64,000 bases of DNA from G963422275 sp963422275 (GCA_963422275.1 OY729418.1:744001-808000), one strand, 5' to 3'. Counted from the stretch's first letter, positions 1-10,052 are shown. Translations and numbers: made by a program. Notes: generated by a model from the letters alone, not told the origin.

Positions 1-171
1 GTTGTGTTTCCACTGGAAAAGACGACGGTCAACGGGAGAAGGGGAAGGCTTGAAACAGAGGGCGAACAGCCCGCTGACCGCGAACTCTTCGATCTCGATA
101 CGTTGGCGGCGGGACTGGCGGACTCCAGTGCATTGTACAAGGAAAGGGAAACGCTATGAGAACACCTTGGA
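1..171. other. no gene seen at left edge
   Basis: Short stretch before the end of the first gene. Reading frames here are short and resemble nothing I know. It may contain the downstream untranslated region of the ATPase gene on the minus strand. Confidence 0.4.
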
Positions 172-1491
172 TCAAGGCCGGAGGGGTCCCGTCGTTTTGC
201 TGCGCGGCGGAGCAGGGTCCGACTCCGGACCCATGGCGCAGCCGCGGCCCAAGAAATCCCGAAAGCTCGGGATTGGACAGATCAGCCGGCCGCGCCCGTC
301 GGACTGAAGCGCACCGATTTCGATCAGGTGGTCGAGAAATCTGGTCGATGTCATTTCCTCTGGAAGGCGCACATCGGGTGGGCCGGAGGCATCAGCCTTC
401 TCCTCAATGAGGCCTTGCACGCCGCCGTCCGAAAGCCCGCCTTCAGGCAGCGATTTCATCACCTCCGCAACCAGCGACCGGGCACGAGACATCTCTGGGC
501 TGATACGCCCCCAGTAGCAGTTCTCACGCCGCGCGCGGGCGTCTCGGATCACGGCTCCGACATCCACATCGGCGAGCCGGCCGCCAGCTTCCAGCAGCCC
601 GTGCGCGAGGGCTTGCATCGCGGCGTGCAGGTGCTGCGGCCAACCGTCCGACCGAACCGCAAGCTCGGACGGCCAGTCGACGCGGGCGAAGTCCCTGACG
701 ACGCGGAACCCGTCCAGGAACATCTCGATTACCAAGGATGCATCGACAGCCGGCAACGGGCCGAGATTCCAGATTCCCAAGTCGTAGACGCGGCTGAGAC
801 GGTGTCGCCGAAGCACGTCTCGCGTGTCGGCGAGGCCGGCGAGGACCGGCACCACGGGAATCCCATAGGTGCCGAGATGCAGTTTTTCCAACGTGGCGAT
901 CTGGCGCGCTCCGATCCTTTGCGCCTCGTCGAACATGAGGCAGAGCGGACGCTTCCATTCACGCGGCGGATGCAATCGCCTGACGGCGTCAAGGGACGGC
1001 TCGAGCGGTTCCGTGGCCGTCGACCTGCGAATCCTGCCGCTGACGATGCTCAAAACGCCGCCACCACCCTCGATGTCGGTTGCCCGACTCGTCCGGAACT
1101 CAGCCTCCCTCCCGGCACCGAGATTGCCAGCGGCGACCGCAGGCAGGTTCCGGTCGAGTGCCTCGACGATTTTCAGTGCGAGGCCGCGCTCGGAATCGAG
1201 GACGTCGATGTGAAGCTCTGCGGCGGCGGGAGAATCCTCCTCCTCGGCCCATTTCTCCTGCAGGCGCGCGAGCAGGGACGTCTTGCCGGCCCCGGGGGCA
1301 CCCTGCACGATGCGCGTCTCGCCGCGAGGCAGTCTTCCCGTCCTTGCGGCATCGAGGACACTTGCACAAGCGTCCTCGATGCCCTCGATCTCGGCCTCGC
1401 GACCCGCAAAGAACGGAGACTGCTGGCGATCGGTGAGCCTCTCGAATTTCGTGAGACCGTCAAAGTCGGGGTCGGACATTTTCGAACTCAT
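172..1491 (-). CDS. AAA/STAND-like ATPase, single gene
   Basis: A 439-residue protein with a P-loop NTPase core. Walker A is GAPGAGKTS at about residue 65, and Walker B is LCLMFDEAQ about 115 residues later. The region after Walker B (sensor-like VVPVLAGLAD, then a helical part) resembles Orc1/Cdc6-type or STAND-type AAA modules that act as regulatory ATPases. The start ATG at 1491 is preceded by GGGAGG at 9 nt, so I prefer it to the longer frame that begins at 1557. The last 20 or so residues after FRDFLGRG are low-complexity and may be read-through of a lost stop. No partner gene lies beside it on this strand. Function unknown; a role in defence or mobile DNA is only inferred from the neighbourhood. 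Confidence 0.7.
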   Translation of the reverse strand: MSSKMSDPDFDGLTKFERLTDRQQSPFFAGREAEIEGIEDACASVLDAARTGRLPRGETRIVQGAPGAGKTSLLARLQEKWAEEEDSPAAAELHIDVLDSERGLALKIVEALDRNLPAVAAGNLGAGREAEFRTSRATDIEGGGGVLSIVSGRIRRSTATEPLEPSLDAVRRLHPPREWKRPLCLMFDEAQRIGARQIATLEKLHLGTYGIPVVPVLAGLADTRDVLRRHRLSRVYDLGIWNLGPLPAVDASLVIEMFLDGFRVVRDFARVDWPSELAVRSDGWPQHLHAAMQALAHGLLEAGGRLADVDVGAVIRDARARRENCYWGRISPEMSRARSLVAEVMKSLPEGGLSDGGVQGLIEEKADASGPPDVRLPEEMTSTRFLDHLIEIGALQSDGRGRLICPIPSFRDFLGRGCAMGPESDPAPPRSKTTGPLRP

Positions 1492-1597
1492 GGCTAGCCG
1501 CCTCCCTTGCGTCACGCGGCCGGACTCCAGCCTATCACGGCAGGCCGCAATCGTCACGCATTCCGCACAATCCCGCGCCGCTGGTTAGAACCGGAGG

Positions 1598-2055
1598 CTA
1601 GGAAACTTCTGAATACAGCTTGATCATGGGTTGGCATTGTGCATCCGGGACGCGCTTGTCATTTTGCGCTTTATCCTCTTTTCGGGGGGATCGCGTCATG
1701 CAGCACCTTCAGCCGCCGAGCCTTGAACATGACAGTGGCAAGTACAAGACGCGCCGGGAGATTTTTCTGGAGCGGATTGACGGCCCGATCCCCTTGGGCG
1801 CACTTGAAGGCCCGCATTGCGCCGGTCTGTCCTAGGGGCGGCGGCAAGGGACGATAGCCGCATCCGCTGTCGGTGATGCTGCGCGCGCGTTGCGTTCAGC
1901 CGTTCTGCAATCCGGCAACCCGGCGATGGAGGGCTTGCTCTGCGAGGCTGAGAGCGTCCGGCGCCTTGCCGGGGCGAGGCTAGAGAAGCTTCTGGACGAA
2001 ACGACTTCCCCGAACTTACGCCGCTGGCTCCAAGATCTTCAGCATCGCCGTTAAG
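1598..2055 (+). mobile_element. ISA (IS5 family) 5' remnant
   Basis: Begins with CTAGGAAACTTCTGAATACAG, a mutated copy of the transposase-side end of the ISA element at 45025-46241. The plus-strand reading shows decayed pieces of an IS5-type transposase N-terminus (RREIFLERIDGPIPL, then PHPLSVMLRARCVQPFCN in another frame). The match fades near 2055 and no second terminal repeat is seen, so this is a truncated, inactive copy. Confidence 0.7.
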
Positions 2056-2366
2056 TGTCTCGGCAGATGCCTCCATCTCATCGAACTCGGAGACCGACCA
2101 CGCCGAAAGATGTTGCTAGGGGGCGCCCGAACCACGCACGCGGCTTGCGAATTTGACCAATCACTGTCAGAACTTGACACATGCCGCATCAGGCGGCATT
2201 GAGGCACTCATTGCATTGCCCGGGGTACAGCCTGCTCTGCCTCCGCCGCCCAAGGCAGCAGTTGACAGCCTGTTGCTTGTCTTTGCGGAGTTGCGTTGTG
2301 GAAGGCAGCCTTCGAATTAGGCGAGTGGGTGCACCGACTGATGGCTTGGAACGGTCGGGAGCCGGT
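2056..2366. other. no recognisable gene
   Basis: About 310 bases between the IS remnant and the DUF262 gene. Only short frames occur. The plus-strand reading around 2170-2300 gives a proline/alanine-rich peptide that I cannot place, possibly the tail of a lost gene. Confidence 0.3.
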
Positions 2367-2378
2367 AGTTCGGGACAG
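2367..2378 (+). repeat. 12-bp inverted repeat, left arm
   Basis: AGTTCGGGACAG lies 35 nt before the start of the DUF262/DUF1524 gene. Its exact reverse complement occurs 11 nt after that gene's stop (4879-4890), so the pair brackets the gene. It could be a cassette boundary or chance. Confidence 0.5.
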
Positions 2379-2413
2379 TTACCGTATCTGATGACCTGAG
2401 AACGAGGGAATCC

Positions 2414-4867
2414 GTGCACGCTCAACACATCGAATTTCTTGAACTGCTGAACGGGCAGCAACAATATGTCGTGCCACGTTGGCAACGCCGTTATAGCTGG
2501 GGGCAAGACGACATCAAGCGGCTGGTGGAGGATCTTTGGATCGTTGGGCGTGCGGGAACTACCGCGACGCACTACGGCGGCACGTTGCTCACCTTTCCGG
2601 AACCCGGAGCGGCTGGCGTGGTAAAGACCATTCGCGTCGTGGATGGCCAGCAGAGGCTAACGACCGTGAGCATCCTCCTTGCCTGCATTGCGGCCAAGCT
2701 TGGACACAGCGGCAGATGCGGGGGCTGGACCGCCGAAATCATCCATGAGGATAGGCTGACGAATCCCAAAAAATCGCCAGAACTGCGCCGCAAGCTGAGG
2801 CTCCAGAACGGCGACGAGGAGGAATATCGTCGAATTATCGAGGGCAACCCAACGGGCGCCGGCGCGGTGACCCAAGCGTGGCGGATTGCGCGCCGTCTAG
2901 TTGCAGACCGTGACGTAGGCATTTTGCTCCGGGGCCTTGAGCGGCTAAGGGTTGTCAGCATCGGGCTCAGCGAGAGCGACGATCCGCAGCAAATCTTCGA
3001 GAGCTTGAATGCCACTGGCCGGCCGCTCACGGAGAGCGAAAAAGTCAAGAACTGGCTACTCATGGGGCTTCCTGATGCGGAACAGCAGGACCTTCACGAC
3101 AATCATTGGCTTCGGATCGAACAACTCTTGGACGCGAAGCACACAACTGAACCCATTGACATGTTTCTGCGCGACTTGCTGCGCTGGCGCACGGGACAGA
3201 CCCGCGGCATCAGACACGTTTATCACGAATTTCGAAAGTGGGCAGCTAAATCGGGGCAAGACCAAGACCGACCGGTACTGTGTCGTGACCTCACCCGTCT
3301 TGCCGGACTCTACGGATTGATCACCGGGACAGCGGGACTCTACGGCAGTGCAAGGGTTGATCGCGAGCTCAGGCATTTGCGCGAGATGCAGATCGATGTC
3401 CAGCGCCCGTTGTTGCTCCGGCTGCTGAACGACGCAGACGAAAACGATTGCGGGGGAGATGGCATTGTGGCGCTCGAAAAGACATAGTCGTGCATAGGTG
3501 CCTGGACAACGCGAATGTGGCTGGCGGACCGGACATTTGCTGGCTTGAACAAGGCGGCCGCAGAGATCGCCTATGAACCCGGCCCCGACGAAGGCGAGGA
3601 TTTCACCGAGCACTGGCTCGGAAGGATCCGTCGTCTCCGAAATACCCGCGTTGGGGTTCCGGGAGATGAACATGTCCGCGAGGGGATTCGCACGCGAAAA
3701 GCTTACGGCGGAAGCGCCACCCGTTCCGCGTTCGCCGTGCTATGTGAACTGATGGAAGCCGAACACCGCGAGGAGGCGCCCGCCCGAAACCGGCTGACGA
3801 TCGAACACGTAATGCCACAGAAGCTGACTGAAGAATGGAGACTTTACTTGGGAGGTGCCACGGAAAGCATACATGGGCAATATCGTGACCGGCTTGCGAA
3901 CCTGACCCTGAGCGGGGACGCCACCAACGCGGGGATGGGTTCGAATTCATTCGCCGCGAAAAGAAAGGTGTACCGCAATAGTCCTGTCGGCCTGACGAGA
4001 CGCTTGGCGGAAGAGAGCAAATGGGACGAGACGGCGATTGAACGGCGCGCCGAAAGTCTCGTTTGCAGAGTGCTCAAACGCTGGCCGTGGACAGATCAAG
4101 AGGCTGTCGATGCCGCACAAGGGTACAGATGGCGGATCGAGAATGGCCCTTGGCATGCGGAAACCTTCGTGAGTCAGATGGTTCTTAACGTCGCGGCGGC
4201 AATCTTGGATAGCGACCCTGCAAACGCCGCGAGGTTGGCCAGGGAATTGTCCTACTTTGAAATGCACTCTGCCGAACGCTATCCTGCCGATTCAAAGATC
4301 CGCGCGCGCGGGCGTGCCGTGCCAAGGCACGAAAAGTGCGTGCTCTACCCCTACGTGGGTCGTTACGTAGCTATAGAGCGTTGCCAGAAGATGGGCGAAC
4401 TGTGCGGTGTCAGGATTGAGGTGGAAGCAGGATACGACGAAAATGACATGCCCCACGCGTTCTGGAAGTTCCTCAAGGAAAAGACGGGCGGTGTTCCAGG
4501 ACAAAAGGATACTTGGCGGGGAGGAAACCAATGGGTGGGTCCTGTTAACACGATGGGCGACAGGATTGCGATCAGTGTCGGCAATCCAGAGTTTTTGCGG
4601 GCCTGCATCAAGGGGCCGGTAGATGAAAACTCGAAGGAGATGGCAGCGCGGATGCGATCATGCTCGCTGATGATTCGCGACCTGATGGGGGACCAGCAGA
4701 TTTTGGGCGATCTGGAACAGAACAGCGTCAAAGGCGCAAGCATATACGTGCAACGGCCTTGGGTACGGGACGACGAGGGCACTTGGCCCGACGCTGCGCA
4801 GTGGATCAAGTGGCAATTTAAGCGATTGAAGGAGATTGCCGCTAGCCAGTCCCGCGAGAAACCTTGA
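2414..4867 (+). pseudogene. GmrSD-like DUF262-DUF1524 protein split by in-frame TAG
   Basis: One frame runs from the GTG at 2414 to 4867 (about 817 codons) and is broken only by a TAG at 3485-3487. The N-terminal 357 residues are a DUF262 domain: PRWQRRYSW near residue 22 and the nucleotide-binding motif DGQQRLTT near residue 77. After the TAG, the same frame continues into RMWLADRTFAGLNK, the helical linker that in this family precedes the nuclease half. It then enters a DUF1524 His-Me (HNH-like) domain with IEHVMPQ, followed by SNSFAAKR. About 250 further residues form an extension I do not recognise. DUF262+DUF1524 proteins include the type IV enzyme GmrSD, which cuts glucosylated-hydroxymethylcytosine DNA. 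The second half has an internal ATG at 3515 and could be translated alone. It is most likely an inactivated or split single-chain restriction enzyme. Confidence 0.8.
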
Positions 4868-5114
4868 ACCAGCAAGTTCTGTCCCGAACTTTTGGGCTGC
4901 TAGCTTGGTTAGTTGCGTTGACTGGACGGGTCCCAATGGCAACCAGATTCTGAGGCCGTGCAACAGGGGGAATGCAAGCTTTGCATCATGTCCTAAGTGC
5001 AGGACGGTTGGTGAAAACGACAACGTGATGGGCAGTATCCTACAGGTTACGAGTGCTGGCTTGCATGGCCTGAACCTAAGAAAGCAGTCGGCATTCGTCA
5101 GGAGTCCAGCCTTG
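4868..5114. other. intergenic, contains right arm of the 12-bp inverted repeat
   Basis: Holds CTGTCCCGAACT at 4879-4890, the reverse complement of the arm at 2367-2378. No coding sequence is supported in the rest. Confidence 0.4.
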
Positions 5115-5425
5115 CTAGGGAACCTCTTATTTGGAGGGCTTTGATGCGGCCCTCCTTCAGCAGAACCCCTCGTTCGGCCAGGCGATCCCTGATTCCCGAA
5201 CAACAGGTGCGCCAGCCCGCGGCGCTCCAAGCGCGCCCGAGGGTCGGGCCGTCCATCCGCTCCAGAAAGATCTCGCGGCGCTTCCTGCGGTCATGTTCAA
5301 GGCTCGGCGGCTGAAGGCGCTGCACGACGCAATCCTCCCGAAAAGAGGCACGGCGCAAGACAGCGGGCGCGCGCCGGATGCACAATGCCACCCCCACAAT
5401 CAGGTTGTATTCAGAGGTTCCTTAG
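5115..5425 (-). mobile_element. ISA internally deleted copy (311 bp, MITE-like)
   Basis: Both ends are present: CTAGGGAACCTCTTA at 5115 and TCAGAGGTTCCTTAG ending at 5425. Between them lie only the decayed 5' part of the IS5-type transposase (minus strand, RREIFLERMDGP) and a short scrap of the central region. Most of the transposase is missing, so the copy could move only with help from another element. Confidence 0.75.
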
Positions 5426-5553
5426 GCTCAAGCCCTGTAAACGGGTTGTCATTCAGGTTGTTCTGTTGTTGAAGTCCCAAGACATGGAGGGGTTTCCATG
5501 TCCGACTGCTGTTTCCGGCTTTCCGAGGCCCGTTCGCTCGAACCTAGCCGCTG

Positions 5554-5660
5554 TTGCCCAACAAGGTGCAAGGCGTGCCGCGGGTCGATGACCGGCAAGA
5601 GCTCTCATGCATCGTCCACCTCATCCGGTACGGCCTGATGCTACGTGATGCGCCGACCCG
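5554..5660 (+). pseudogene. ISB transposase fragment
   Basis: The plus-strand reading KVQGVPRVDDRQELSCIVHL matches the DKPRGVPRVDDRRVISGIF region near the N-terminus of the ISB transposase seen at 8951 and 33538. It is short, diverged and has no terminal repeats. Confidence 0.6.
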
Positions 5661-5886
5661 CCACTTGGCCGCACAAGACTCTCTGCAATCGCTTCGCGCA
5701 CTTTCGCTAGGATGTGAAATTGGGAATGTTCCGCAACGGCAGGGGCTGCTGTCCATGGTCGCGACCCAGCCGCATTTCCAGCTATAAGCCAGCGGTACCA
5801 TCGAGCTTGATTGAAAGCACTGCGAGCCACTGATATGTGTGCATTGAAGCGGGCTTAACAGGTTGGCAAGTTCAAGAGGTTGGTCG

Positions 5887-6636
5887 ATGGCAGTTGAATA
5901 TGGCGGAAAAAACGTGTTTGGCGCTAGCGTCGGAATAATGATGCTGGAAACAAGGTTTCCGAGAATCTACGGAGACATCGCGAACGCTCACACTTGGCCA
6001 TTCCCAGTTCATTACAGGAGGGTACGTGGCGCCTCTCCAGACAGGGTCGTGCGCAAACGTTCTGAAGGTCTGCTCGACGCATTCATTGAAGCTGGCAGAG
6101 AGCTTGTATTGCTCGGCGCGGATGCACTCACGACAAATTGCGGGTTCCTTTCATTGATACAGGAAGCCGTCAAGAATGCAGTGGGCGTGCCGGTTGCGAC
6201 TTCGTCGATCATGCAGGTGCCCGCCGTTCAAGCGATGCTTCCCGCGGGCAAACGGGTTGGCATAATCACGATTTCGAAAGAGAATCTGACTCCAGGGCAC
6301 CTTGCGGCTGCCGGCGTCCCCTTGGACACGCCAATCGTGGGGACCGAGGGAGGGCGTGAATTCTCTCGCAAAATTCTGGACGACCTTCCCGAAATTGATT
6401 TCGATCTCTGCCGCCAAGACCTGCATGATGCCGCGGTGGAAATCACCGAGCAACATGAAAGCGTCGGCGCCATTGTTCTGGAGTGCACCAACATGGTTCC
6501 GTATGCAGCCGACATTCGAAAGCTTACCGGACTCCCTGTCTATTCGATCTACACGCACGTCACTTGGCTGCAGTCTGGATTGATGCCGAGAAGTTTTCCG
6601 CAGCAGCTTGACGACCCCGTTCGCAGACGCAACTAG
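5887..6636 (+). CDS. aspartate/glutamate racemase family protein
   Basis: A 249-residue cytoplasmic enzyme of the Asp/Glu/hydantoin racemase superfamily. It has the two cysteines expected of this cofactor-independent family: TTNCGFL at about residue 83 and LECTNM at about residue 200, with GKRVGIITI between them. The substrate (Asp, Glu, hydantoin or a maleate-like acid) cannot be read from sequence. I choose ATG 5887 because AAGAGG sits 7 nt upstream; an earlier in-frame start at 5863 lacks this. It is followed 63 nt later by leuB on the same strand, so the two may be co-transcribed. The frame is clean. Confidence 0.8.
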   Translation: MAVEYGGKNVFGASVGIMMLETRFPRIYGDIANAHTWPFPVHYRRVRGASPDRVVRKRSEGLLDAFIEAGRELVLLGADALTTNCGFLSLIQEAVKNAVGVPVATSSIMQVPAVQAMLPAGKRVGIITISKENLTPGHLAAAGVPLDTPIVGTEGGREFSRKILDDLPEIDFDLCRQDLHDAAVEITEQHESVGAIVLECTNMVPYAADIRKLTGLPVYSIYTHVTWLQSGLMPRSFPQQLDDPVRRRN

Positions 6637-6699
6637 CCGTTTCCCTTTCAACGTGGAGAGCACGCCAGTCCCGGCAATGCCGAGATAACGGAGAACTTT

Positions 6700-7809
6700 A
6701 TGGAAAAGCACAATATACTGATCTTGGCTGGCGACGGCATCGGGCCTGAAGTCATGGCAGAAGTGATTCGGGTGATCGCTTGGTTCAACGATCGAAGATC
6801 GATCAAATTCGACGTCTCCGAGGACCTTGTCGGTGGTGTTGCGTACGACAAGTTCGGAACCCCTCTGCACGACGACACGTTGGACCGCGCCCAAAGAGCT
6901 GATGCTGTCTTGCTGGGTGCTGCCGGTGCTCCTCAGTATGATCACTTGGATTTTTCAGTGAAACCCGAACGCGGGCTGCTTCGGCTGCGCAAGGAGATGG
7001 ACCTGTTTGCAAACCTCAGGCCCGCCATCTGCTTCGACGCGCTGGCAGAGTTCTCTTCGCTGAAAAGCGACGTTGTTTCCGGCTTGAACATCATGATTGT
7101 CAGGGAACTCACGTCGGGAGTCTACTTTGGAGAGCCGAGAGGCATCACGCCAGACAACGAGGGTGGCAGGGTCGGGGTTAACACCCAAAGATACACGACG
7201 AGCGAGATACGCCGCGTAGCGCGAACGGCTTTTGATCTCGCGAGACAGCGCAGAAACAAGGTCTGCTCGATGGAGAAGGCTAACGTCATGGAGTCCGGCG
7301 TTCTCTGGCGCGAGGAAGTTCAGTGGGTTGGAGACAACGAGTATCCAGATGTGGAGCTTTCCCACATGTACGCTGATGCGGGAGCGATGCAACTCGTGCG
7401 CTGGCCAAAGCAGTTCGACGTGATTGTTACCGACAACCTTTTTGGGGACATGCTTTCGGATTTGGCAGCCATGCTGACAGGGTCCCTCGGGATGCTTCCA
7501 TCTGCGTCCTTGGGCGCCCGCCCCGATGAGGGAAAACCCAAATCCTTGTACGAACCGGTACACGGGTCCGCTCCCGACATCACCGGCCAAGGCAAAGCCA
7601 ATCCCAGCGCAGGCATCCTATCCTTTGCAATGGCACTGCGATACTCCTTCAATGCAGGCAACGAAGCTCAGCGGCTCGAGGCGGCGGTGGAGCGTGTTCT
7701 TGCGAAGGGCATCAGAACCGCCGACCTGTTGCAAGTGGAGGGAGTCGATCCCACCTCGACGTCTGAAATGGGAGATGCTGTCATCGCCGAACTGGAGGCA
7801 TCTCTGTAG
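6700..7809 (+). CDS. leuB: 3-isopropylmalate dehydrogenase
   Basis: Full-length (369 residues) LeuB, which oxidatively decarboxylates 3-isopropylmalate to 2-oxoisocaproate with NAD+ in leucine synthesis. Visible family features are ILAGDGIGPEVM at the N-terminus, the RP/RELTSGVYFGEPRG substrate-binding segment near residue 140, KANVMESG, the metal-binding TDNLFGDMLSD near residue 245, and EPVHGSAPDI near residue 286, next to the NAD site. The frame is intact with no insertion. In many alphaproteobacteria leuB lies close to asd. Here asd is 9.6 kb downstream, and the intervening stretch is a tRNA followed by defence and IS debris. Confidence 0.95.
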   Translation: MEKHNILILAGDGIGPEVMAEVIRVIAWFNDRRSIKFDVSEDLVGGVAYDKFGTPLHDDTLDRAQRADAVLLGAAGAPQYDHLDFSVKPERGLLRLRKEMDLFANLRPAICFDALAEFSSLKSDVVSGLNIMIVRELTSGVYFGEPRGITPDNEGGRVGVNTQRYTTSEIRRVARTAFDLARQRRNKVCSMEKANVMESGVLWREEVQWVGDNEYPDVELSHMYADAGAMQLVRWPKQFDVIVTDNLFGDMLSDLAAMLTGSLGMLPSASLGARPDEGKPKSLYEPVHGSAPDITGQGKANPSAGILSFAMALRYSFNAGNEAQRLEAAVERVLAKGIRTADLLQVEGVDPTSTSEMGDAVIAELEASL

Positions 7810-8012
7810 CAGAGACCATTGGAGAACTACTCGATCGGACTGTCTTACTGAGTGCTCGCATTGCACTCGTTCAAGCCGGGCCAGATTTTCTGGCATGGCT
7901 TCAAAAAATTTGAACCACGACCCACCTGAATCGAATTTCCGGTTGCAGGATGGCGATCGTTCATTTCGCTTGAAATCTAAGGCAATGATGGATAGAGGCG
8001 GTTCTTCGCAGT

Positions 8013-8089
8013 CGGAGTGTAGCTCAGCCTGGTAGAGCACTGTCTTCGGGAGGCAGGGGCCGGAGGTTCAAATCCTCTCACTCCGACCA
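8013..8089 (+). tRNA. tRNA-Pro(CGG)
   Basis: 77 nt folding as a standard cloverleaf. Acceptor CGGAGTG pairs with CACTCCG, and the D arm is GCTC...GAGC. Anticodon stem CTGTC/GGCAG encloses loop TTCGGGA with anticodon CGG. The T arm contains GGTTCAAATCC, and the 3' end ACCA is encoded. A mobile-DNA-rich stretch begins about 260 nt downstream, as is common at tRNA genes, but I did not find a matching att repeat. Confidence 0.93.
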
Positions 8090-8354
8090 ATAGACAAATC
8101 CCGCAACGCTTTCCCCAAAAGCCAGCCGCAACCATATCAGCAAAGTTGCAAGAGTGAGATGTGCAGGTTTCACGATTTCACACATCGTGCACTTTGAGTG
8201 TTCGCCGCCGACTCGGACACCAAGAGACGCATAAGTTCGCTGTCCAGTCTCAATGAGCAACGTTCAGTAAGACCATGCATTTTTCTTGAAGAGTTCGATC
8301 TCTTCCGGCTTCATAGTCTCGCCCAGCTCTTCGACTTGCTTAATCACAATAGAA
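8090..8354. other. intergenic after tRNA
   Basis: About 265 nt with no supported gene. The sequence is less GC-rich than the flanks. Confidence 0.4.
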
Positions 8355-8478
8355 GACTGTTTCGAAATGCGCCCCTTCGGCTAGGGGCATGGCGTGCCGA
8401 AGGGCTGCAAGTGCTTGTCATGACGTTCAGTTGAGGGAAAGTCCGATGGATTTCTTCATGACGGTGGTGGCCGAGCGC
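8355..8478 (+). repeat. R1 dispersed repeat, copy 1
   Basis: A stretch starting GACTGTTTCGAAATGCGCCC and ending TTCTTCATGACGGTGGTG. Related copies are at 20043-20168 and, inverted, 39050-39176. All contain a short ATG-initiated reading (MDFFMTV or MNFFMTV) after a weak ribosome-binding site. It looks like the end of a mobile element whose class I cannot name. Confidence 0.6.
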
Positions 8479-8872
8479 AGCCGCCACTTCATCCACCGCA
8501 CCAAGGAAGAGATGGTCCGCTTCGACGGTCGGCCGCTCTACCCGCAACGGCACTGCGACACCCTCAGCTACGCGTTGCGTCCGGCGGAACAGGAACTCTA
8601 CGACGCAACGACGCGCTACATCGCCGAAACCTATAACAAAGCGCGCATTTTGAACCGTTCTGCTGCTCGCCTTGCCATGAGCGTGTTCCAGCGCCGCCTT
8701 GCGAGTTCGACCTACGCGTTGATGCGCTCGTGCGTGCCGGCCGGGCCGACGAGTTGGAGCGGGATCAGACGCGCATCGCCGACACGCCCGATTTCTTCGA
8801 GTCCCGAACCGCCGACGAAGACGCCGGCGACGGAAGCGAACGGGAAGGTCATGAAGCGTTCGAGGAGGCCGC

Positions 8873-9270
8873 CTAGGTCGTGTACTCATAAAGGGAAAAG
8901 GGATTCTCTTTTCGGCTCCGATGTGATTCAAGCTTCCAAACAGCGGGAGATTGAGGATGCAGGGACGGCACGATCTGACGGATGCGGAATGGGCGATCAT
9001 CTCGCCGTTGTTGCCTGACAAGCCGCGGGGCGTGCCGCGGGTGGACGACCGGCGGGTGATCAGCGGGATCTTTCACATCCTGCGCACCGGCACGCCGTGG
9101 CGCGACCTTCCGGAATGCTACGGGCCATATACGACAGTATACAACCGCTACAACCGCTGGGCCAAGCAAGGGGTGCGGGAGCGCCTGTTCGGGGCGCTGG
9201 CGACGGGCTCGCCGGGATCGCCCTCGCCTGCATCCGCCTCTGGATCAAAACTAATGAGTACACGACCTAG
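8873..9270 (+). mobile_element. ISB (IS5 family) deleted copy in helicase A
   Basis: 398 bp bounded by CTAGGTCGTGTACTCAT and its inverse ATGAGTACACGACCTAG. The N-terminal transposase half (HDLTDAEWAIISPLLPDKP, TPWRDLP) is joined directly to the extreme C-terminus (CIRLWIKTNEYTT in the full copy), so about 455 bp are missing. CTAG occurs at both junctions, consistent with IS5-type target duplication. It splits helicase A exactly between two recognisable helicase segments. Confidence 0.9.
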
Positions 9271-9679
9271 GGCGGCCTCGCCGCGATCACCCTGGCGGAG
9301 CTGCGGGAAGAGCGTGCCGAGGTCGAGGCCCTTCTCGCCCGGGCACGCCGTCTCGCGGAGTCAGGCGAGGACTCCAAGTTCGAGAAGCTGCGCGCGGTCA
9401 TGGCCGATCCCGCCTTTGCCCGGGAGAAGCTCATCGTCTTCACCGAGCATCACGACACGGCGGAGTTCCTGGTGCGCCGCCTGGAAGGGATCGGCTTCGT
9501 CGGGCAAGTTGCCCTGATCCATGGCGGACTCGACTATCGCGAGCGCGAGGCCCAAGTCGAAACATTCCGCCGTCCGGTTGACCGAGGCGGAGCCGGCTAT
9601 CTCGTCGCAACCGACGCCGCCGGCGAGGGCATCAATCTCCAGTTCTGCTGGCTGATGGCGAATTACGACGTGCCCTGGA

Positions 9680-9695
9680 CCCCCCCCCCCCCCCC
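9680..9695 (+). repeat. C16 homopolymer in helicase A
   Basis: Sixteen consecutive C encode polyproline where SNF2-type helicases have a conserved PWNPxRLEQRxG motif. The observed reading is PWTPPPPPLEQRMG, two codons longer, with the frame kept. Long C/G runs also occur at 53168-53187 and 56278-56288. Confidence 0.9.
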
Positions 9696-10052
9696 GCTGG
9701 AGCAGCGGATGGGGAGCATCCACCGCTACGGTCAGACGCGCGACCCGGTAGTGATCGTCAACCTGATCGCCGGAGAGACATGCGAAGGACGGGTTCTCAA
9801 GGTGCTTCTCGACAAGCTGGAGGCGGTCCGCAAGCAGCTTCGCTCGGACAAGGTGTTCGATGTCGTCGGGCGCCTGTTCGAGAACATGCCGCTCAGGGAC
9901 TATCTGGAGAAGGCGGCGACGGATGACGGGGCCCGCGACGCCGTCGAGGCGCTCGACCGCCGCCTGACGCCCGAGCGGGTGGCCGCCATCGGCGAGCGGG
10001 AGCGCGCCTTGTATGGCGGCGGCGAGGCGCTGGCGGTATTCCCCCCGGCGGC

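Noticed and set aside
328..1497. 389-residue open frame on the plus strand
   Set aside because: Antisense to the AAA ATPase, whose Walker motifs are clear; no domain in the plus reading.
8013..8089. tRNA-Pro as an integrase attachment site
   Set aside because: No integrase gene is seen nearby, and I noticed no repeat of the tRNA 3' end at a downstream boundary.
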